The notes under the pieces are model-generated. The model saw only the letters and a list, made by a program, of their open reading frames with translations, searched no databases and was not told where the DNA came from. From contig OY756139.1 in assembly GCA_963576785.1 (NCBI GenBank), positions 2,294,001 to 2,358,000 of the forward strand: a DNA stretch of 64,000 bases, read 5' to 3'. Shown piece by piece: positions 57,873 to 64,000 of this stretch. Origin of the DNA: Chlorophyllum brunneum (lineage: Eukaryota; Basidiomycota; Agaricomycetes; Agaricales; Agaricaceae). Position numbers and translations under genes: made by a program. Within the stretch, counting starts at the first letter, position 1, and each line of letters opens with the position of its first letter.

Positions 57873-59275
57873 ATGGAAGACACTTTTCAATTCATTATAG
57901 AGTCCCCCCAGCACAACACTGGCCACAAGAAGCGTCCTCGCCTCGTCACTTCCTGTGATAACTGGTAAGTCGGCCCTCTGCCGCCCTCCTTCCCAACTCA
58001 CCCATCTCCCCCCAGTCGTCTCAAAAAGATCAAATGTCTACAGCCCTCACCCGAGGCAAAGTGCGAGGCTTGCAAGGCCGCCAAAATCCCTTGTCGTTTC
58101 AAAGATAGGGAGAGGTATTTCGCTGAGCGGAGTCGAGCGATTGCGGGTCCGAACACAACGACAACGTACGCCCTTGACCAAAGGTGAGCCCCAAATCCTC
58201 CACTACCTTGCCCCTTCATCGCTAATCATTCTAGGACTAATTCTCGCGGCTCTCTTGATGCCTTTTCCTCATCTGGGTCCTCCAGTCCATCATTGTCATC
58301 TAATCCCAATCCCCGATCGAATTCCCATTCACCCAAGGAACCCAGTGGTTTAGTGTCCCCTGACGGTTATGCCCCTTATCCTGCGGATTCACGGCGACAG
58401 TCCGACTACTCCAGGTCCGTCGCCATCCCGCCATTGGATTTTAACTTGCTAATTGGATATGTAGACACTCGTCGATGTCAGGGTACCATTCAAGGAATAG
58501 CTCCATGGGCTATAATAACATTGTTGGTCCCGGTTCTGCTGATATCCTGCGGCAGATACATAATACCTATCCACAACAGCCCTTGGACTCGCGCTACGTC
58601 CACCTCTTTGACCCGGAGCATCCCCAACGTCCCCACCCAACTTTGATGCCACACTTCCTTCAAATCTTCTTCGATCACTATGCATCCGAGTTCAATTTCC
58701 TCACCTACGAAGAGACGCTTGGAAAATTCTGGGAACAGAGGCTATCACCTTTATTGTCCAATTGCATTGCAGCAATGGCAGCAAGGTATGCTCATCTTCG
58801 CTTCCGGTTACGCTGCTGTTTCTGATCAATGTGTTGTTAGGTATACTAACATCCCTGAACTCGTCGTACGGGGTCTCCACGATGTTGCCGAGACTTATAC
58901 TGATAATGCAAGGGTATGAAACGAGTTCCCCATCATACCCGTCTTCTTACCGACGGCTGAATTTCGTTTCAGAACATCCTCAATTCCGTCGCCCACATGC
59001 CGAACATGGACACGTTACACGCGATCATGCTGTTGTCCTGGTCAGAATACAAGAATGAGCGGATACCTAGTGAGTTACCATCAACCCTTACTTCTTCTCA
59101 AGTACTTTCTGACCTTGTCACCAGGCTTCCGTCATTATTGCCAAATGGCAATGAGGATGGCTATGGATCTTGGACTGTCAGACCAGAACCCACCCAGTCA
59201 CTTACCCGAGAACGAGCGTAATCGTCGCCGCACTACCTGGGCGAGTATCATACAACTCCACCTTACATCTCAAGC
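57873..59275 (+). CDS. Zn2Cys6 transcription factor
   Basis: Start MEDTFQFIIESPPQHN is followed by a zinc cluster: KKRPRLVTSCDNCRLKKIKC, an eight-residue gap, then CEACKAAKIPC, all six cysteines present; an intron splits the second cysteine codon. A Ser/Asn-rich linker (SSSGSSSPSLSSNPNPRS) leads to a fungal_trans domain: YVHLFDPEHPQRPHPTLMPH, LQIFFDHYASEFNFLTYEET, SPLLSNCIAAMAAR, VVRGLHDVAETYTDN, MPNMDTLHAIMLLSWSEYK and FRHYCQMAMRMAMDLGLSDQ. After NERNRRRTTWASIIQLHLTS the frame stops. About seven introns. This is short for a fungal_trans factor, so it is either a small family member, has a further exon I cannot place, or is truncated. It probably acts as a nuclear DNA-binding regulator of unknown targets. 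Confidence 0.8.
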
Positions 59276-59280
59276 CCGAT

Positions 59281-60714
59281 AATGGCCTGATTAATCTATA
59301 CTCGCCGATGGTGCTGGCATTCTATTCATCCTGGGCTTAGGAACGCAGAGCGTCTCCGGACCATCCTATCGTGTATTTCGCCTTCAATTTTTTCAGTTAG
59401 TCGCCGCAGTACTATTATTAATAATTTTAATGACCATACCGCTTAATATCACCACCGTTTGCCAGTGTTCCCTTCGGTGCTGTTTTGCCACCGAGTGCTC
59501 GAGGCACAGCTATTTAGGTAAACGGCGATTGGAACGTGATAGTTTTGAGGACAACCATTCTTCCGGCAGTCTTTGGCATAATCCGAATGTAGCGGGCTAA
59601 CAGTTTTATGACTGATGGGATGCAGGTGTGTGCATCAAGGAACCCAGAGGAAGTTATGGAGCTAAAAATACCTCCTTCCCTACAAGTGAAAGAGAAAATG
59701 CAATGCACATCGAACAGCGTGGAGAGTGCGGTACAAACGTGATCGTTGTTGACTCATGAAATTGACAAGATCTGCAACGCACGAAGCTAATGCCAAGATT
59801 GGATAAAGCAAATTTCGCGAAACGCTCCAACCAAGCCAAGTCTACATTGTTGACTGATGGCTCCACCATGTACACCCTGACAGTGTGACGACATAGTAAG
59901 CAATTCCCACAATTTTCAGACTACCAAGTTCGATCTTGATTCTGCCGGCTCGGAACCATCCTCTGGACACTGCTCTAAATAACATACGATAACGTAGGCA
60001 CGAATGGTACGGATGTCTGGGCCTTGTCACAGCTGAAATTAGCTTTTGGGTAAACGGGTTCGCAGTTTTGAAGTTGCACGACGACCTGAGGCAGTGAAAC
60101 GCGAAGTCAAGGTCAATCTCCGAAGAGGCCGATATGTTTCGTTTCTTCTTCCGCGTCCGACGAACTTCTTCGTGACAGGCCATCCTTCCAAGGCCTTTCA
60201 GAAGCCCCGTACTACCTGGCGATTCCTGGAACTCACCGCCATCTGCTCACTTCCTGAAGTCTTGCGAAAATCTAACCAGATTATGATCACAACGAATACT
60301 CGGCATCAGATCCAATTTTGCCCTCATGAGCGGTCCCCCCTGTTGAGACCATACAAGTCCCGCTCGTAACTGGCTACTGCAATCCACGGAGTATGAATAA
60401 ACCGCCGTGATAGTCACGCGTCATTCTGCTTGTGGTAGAACCCACATGCAACTGTCAGTGATTCCCATCGGCCGCCATCACGCACTCACAACAGACTCAA
60501 TTGGTTTCAAAGATCACGACTCTGATACCTCTTGGTTCCTGTAAAGTGGTCGAAACAGCCTGTCAGATTACAGTGACAGTGATGGTCAATCGCAACGCTA
60601 GCGCCCCCCTACGTTCATTAGAAATTTAGAACAAGCATGAGCCCGAACCTCGGTGTGTCACTACCTGTTCTCTTTCACCAGCAGTCACCATCCAGGCCTT
60701 GAGCCAACGCTATC
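59281..60714. other. Intergenic, 1.4 kb
   Basis: Between the zinc-cluster gene and the DUF6533-type gene, same strand. Frames such as 60183-59842 (-) and 60046-60369 (+) overlap on opposite strands, have no motif and no matching introns. Possible 3' continuation of the zinc-cluster gene was looked for and not found. Confidence 0.4.
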
Positions 60715-62760
60715 ATGGAAGAATCTAAGCTGATTCTGTTGCCTGAGGGATACCAACTTCAGTCCTTTCTTCGTATCGCCTCGATTTCCGTGGCCCTCTA
60801 TGAGTAAAGTCCAGTTCTCTCATGTCTGATAACGTCCCACTGATCGCCCTTTGTATAGTTACCTGGAAACTTTTCCTACGGCCTGGAAGATTTACCGAGC
60901 ACAATGGCGTTCACGGAGACTGACGTATGAACTCTCCCGAACTATCGTATTGAAATTTTCTCTTGACGGAGTTTGTTTGAACAGCACACGCTTCCTATTC
61001 TTCGTCCTAATTCGGTGCGTCTCGGCCTCGGTGACGCTCGCCGCGTTGAAGATCTCTGGGGTTCGACCTTACACTACACACAGGCTCTCGAGCGTGGTGG
61101 TGTTAACACTAAGCAGTGTAAGAATAATCAGCGTAGCAGAATTAACCCCCCTCTAAGATAGCAATAATCCAAATCCAGATCGGGCACTTCTATGATGGAT
61201 TCGACGACAGCTTATGCAAGGGATTCTCCCTTCTACCCCCGATCTTCAAAGGTGAATACAGTTCGCTTCGTCGATAGCTACTCTGTGATTGACGGTGCTC
61301 ATATACTTCTGTGACAAGTCTTCCAGGTCATGGTTTCCCAGGCGATCCTTGGTTTCCGGTAGGGTTCCGGTCGCACTACGGTGAACTACGCTGATCGTGC
61401 TCATACGGTAAAGGGTCTACAATCTAGCACAGCGCTCCAATAAAGTTCTTTATGCCGGGTTGTTTATTTATGTGGCCACTTGTTCGGTGTGTAATCTCAA
61501 TGTCACGGTCGGTCCAGCACCTGACATCGGTGCTAGTTGGAATGGGTCTCCACGCTACTCCTACGAAAAGGTCAGCCGCATTCCTGGCTATTGTCAGAAT
61601 CTGGGGTCTGATGGTCTGCTACAGCACAGGTTGGCCAAGAAGTTGTAAGTCTCCCCGAGGCCGATCACACCTATCTCAGACTTCATTCATAGTTTTAATT
61701 TCATCCAGCACAAGTAAGATATCTGTCTAGTGTCCAGACTGTGGCCATCAAATTGATATGACAGCGCAGCTGTCGTGCCTTCAACACAGAGCAAGGAAAT
61801 TTTGGGGCTTGGGCTTTTTACGCCATTGCGATAGCCTACGATGTCCTCATGATTTCGGCTTCAGTGTTCCTGTTGCTAAAACAGAAACTAACATCATCAT
61901 CTGGCTCAATGTAAGTTCTCATTGCTTCCCATGTCTTAAACCTTGTTCTAAAACAGGCATCCAGCATGCGTAAACTTGCCAACATGTGGGTTGTTCATCA
62001 ACATCTAACAATCATGCTAGGCGGTAGTATTTATAACTTTCTACAGGATGCTCTATGATGGCCTTGGCTACCTTATTTCTCTGACAGGTATTCACCAGAT
62101 TTACCGGTGTTCGCTGTGAGAGCGTTAACTTACCGGAACCCAACAGCAATAAATATCCTCAATCTAATCCTGTACAGAACTTCTGAAGATATCCAGGTCG
62201 GTTTTTTCTGGTGACTGACAGTATAGAATTATGACAGGGCCTATTTGTGATGTCTTGATAGAGCGCAGCGTGCGTTCCAGCTCAAGTTAGCTTTATCATC
62301 TGCGTACTCATCGGATATACCAGAGCCTCACTTGGCTATTGTTTGACCTGGATCATGTCTCAAAGACTTCTGATTCATATTCAAGGTCTGATCACTCGTC
62401 CCCCTCTGGCCACTTGTCACCAAACTTACGGTCCGTGCTAAAGATGCCTCGAGGGAGCGGCGAATGGAGAACGAGGATGCCGTGCTTACTATCACCACTG
62501 ACGGCTTATCACCGAGGGAGGTGAGGGAGGTAGTCCGAACCCAGCTTGGGCACAAACACTCGGCGTCCTACTCGTTTTCTTCTCGGCAGCAGCAGCGACA
62601 TTCTGACTTGGAGCAAATATTCAACCCGAACAATCCCGAAGAATTTGATGTTCGTGTTAGAATCGAGCGAACCGTGAAGGTAGAAAGGCTTCCGCGCACT
62701 ATGCAAATGGAGGACTATACGCGCAGGTCAAGGGGACGAAATACCCCGATTCGACATTGA
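60715..62760 (+). CDS. Seven-helix membrane protein, DUF6533 type
   Basis: Basidiomycete-specific family with an N-terminal DUF6533 segment. Exon 1 gives MEESKLILLPEGYQLQSFLR and ends in YD; exon 2 gives YLETFPTAWKIYRAQWRSRR, the family's hallmark YLxTLPxExxLxW-type block. Further exons give FLFFVLIR, SVVVLTLSS, GHFYDGFDDSLCKGFSLLPP, VMVSQAILGFR, KVLYAGLFIYVATCSV, WAFYAIAIAYDVLMISASVF, KLANMMLYDGLGYLISLT, TAINILNLILYRTSEDIQ and, near the end, YCLTWIMSQRLLIHIQDASR, the usual end of the membrane part. The soluble tail (ITTDGLSPREVREVVRTQLG) stops at 62760. At least ten introns, no break detected though several borders are only approximate. Function unknown; such genes form large, variable families in mushroom genomes. 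Confidence 0.65.
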
Positions 62761-63463
62761 GATTTTGGAGTCACCTAGGGCCATCATTATTGGATCTGTT
62801 AGTAGGTATGCATTTATTTTAATGAGGCCGCCCAGCTGAAAGTAGGGATAGTCGTGTATTATAAACCCAATCATGACACCATGTATGTTCTATTACCCAG
62901 TGTAGCTAGCTCGCACCATACGAGGGGGATATGTGTCAGTGATATTTAATCTGTTACAAATCTCGTGCGACGCTCATGTCTCTGACAACGTCTACATCTT
63001 CACAGGGGTCGTCATAACTCCACAAGGAGGGTAAGACGGCATCGCCGAGGCCCTTGGATTGTACTATCAACGCTCATAGATGAGATTCGGAATATTTTAG
63101 GCTTGTGCATTGCCTTGGGGTGATGTTCCGCCACCACATCACGGCTGACTTGGCTACGTATCTGGATCGTCTTAAAACGCCGGGTTGCGAGAACGTATCC
63201 ATATTATCCGATATATCCATTTGGAAAACCATCGTCGCCCTCAACTTGGCTCCAAGTTACAGGTTGTACGGTTGAAATGTTTGGATTCGCCGAGGCTATG
63301 CGGTATGGATGTCATCATTAACGGCGAGGGAAGGAGAATAAAACTTTCTTTCCCCCCATCTTCAACGAAACAAGGCAGGCCCTTGCTCGTAGCGTATTCT
63401 GAGGCTGGTCCTCTTCATTTCCGTCGTTTCTTTGTGTACTGGCTGGACCCTTACTTCAGGTGA
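62761..63463. other. Unassigned 0.7 kb before the window end
   Basis: Contains frames such as 63185-63463 (+) without motif. An acceptor-like TTTTAG near 63098 and GT sites suggest splicing, so this may be 5' sequence of the fragment that follows, but no coherent protein can be read. Confidence 0.3.
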
Positions 63464-64000
63464 ATGGCAGATTCATACCGTCTACCGAACGGAATCGAGA
63501 TTACTCCGAAGCTATACACGACGCAGGAATCCAATGGTGTGATTGTGGGTATCTTTCTGCAGACAATGTTCTGGTCGGGTCCAAGACCTAACCTACTTTA
63601 TTTCATAGGTTCTAATAGTGACTTCCTGTCTATCTCTGGTGGCCGTGGTCATACTGCTGGGAGCTATCACTGTGAGTTATTCAATCCACTCATTTCCCAT
63701 TGCATTGACTGTGAACCAACTATCGGCCTCATTTTGGCCTTGGAATTACAGATCTCAGCTACCAAACCGAAAAGTGTATTTCACGATCATCTCTTCTTGC
63801 GAACACATGTTTCGGGGTATTTCTTCTCTCTGATACTCTGTCATGTCCTTCAGGGTATGTTGGCTCAACATAGATGATGCTGTGGGCTTACGTCTGAAAT
63901 AGCAATCGCATCGCTTATGAATGCGAGGTGGGTTTCTCGGGGAGGTTTGGAGGCCGGAGGGTTTTGTACTTCTCAAGGTTTGTTTTGGGTCAGGTCATGA
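63464..64000 (+). other. Possible 5' part of a membrane-protein gene, cut by the window end
   Basis: MADSYRLPNGIEITPKLYTT is a plausible start, followed by GVIVGIFLQTMF, and after an assumed frame-changing intron by TSCLSLVAVVILLGAIT, a good membrane helix, which ends right at a GTGAGT donor (63671). This resembles the first helices of DUF6533/DUF6534-type proteins like the gene just upstream. Too little is in the window to confirm the splicing or the family. Confidence 0.35.

Noticed and set aside
59842..60369. Long frames on both strands between the zinc-cluster and DUF6533-type genes
   Set aside because: They overlap in opposite directions and neither resembles a protein family or the missing end of the transcription factor.

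Overview
The window is a gene-dense, intron-rich stretch of a filamentous basidiomycete nuclear genome, most likely a wood- or litter-decaying member of the Agaricomycetes. The evidence is the 3' end of a class II (lignin-type) secreted peroxidase at the left edge, about 50-nt GT-AG introns in nearly every gene, a DASH-complex DAD2 gene, a Zn2Cys6 regulator, a microsomal P450 and a DUF6533-type membrane protein. There are no rRNA genes, no CRISPR array, no transposon and no tRNA that I could recognise. Gene models were assembled by eye from splice sites, frame continuity and family motifs. For the class II peroxidase (the part inside the window), the 0.98-1.94 kb membrane protein, the PHD protein, PCK1, NAA50, SLX1, MED14, SCY1, DAD2, both YCII genes, the Mtf2-like gene and MED31 the exon lengths sum exactly to whole codons.

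Left part (1-13 kb): class II peroxidase 3' end (+), multi-pass membrane protein (-), PHD-finger protein with a SUMO-interacting-type motif (+), a 1.8 kb gap, gluconeogenic PEP carboxykinase PCK1 (-) head to head with a NAA50-like N-terminal acetyltransferase (+), then SLX1 (+), a GIY-YIG structure-specific nuclease subunit with an unusual tail of four AT-hooks.

Central part (13-36 kb): MED14 (-) head to head with the SCY1/CEX1 pseudokinase (+); an F-box/RCC1 protein (-); a CSC1/OSCA-type stress-gated channel (+); DAD2 (-) head to head with MED12 (+); a RING E3 ligase with a SIM-like motif (-) and a BTB protein (-).

Right part (37-57 kb): two tandem YCII-domain genes (+), mitochondrial enoyl-CoA hydratase (+), a small DUF4536/DMAC1-like membrane protein (-), a cytochrome P450 (+), an Mtf2-like mitochondrial gene-expression protein (+), a WW-WW-MyTH4-RhoGAP protein (-), a 6-phosphogluconate-dehydrogenase-like reductase (-), UCH37 deubiquitinase (-) head to head with MED31 (+), and an SLC35C2-like triose-phosphate/nucleotide-sugar transporter (+). 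The last 7 kb hold a Zn2Cys6 transcription factor, a DUF6533-type seven-helix membrane protein and an unresolved gene fragment.

The most striking organisation is that three subunits of the RNA polymerase II Mediator (MED14 scaffold, MED12 kinase-module subunit, MED31 middle-module subunit) lie within about 41 kb, and each shares a divergent promoter of under 135 bp with an unrelated housekeeping gene. Otherwise the window reads as ordinary core genome, with accessory character only at the peroxidase, the P450 and the right-hand end.
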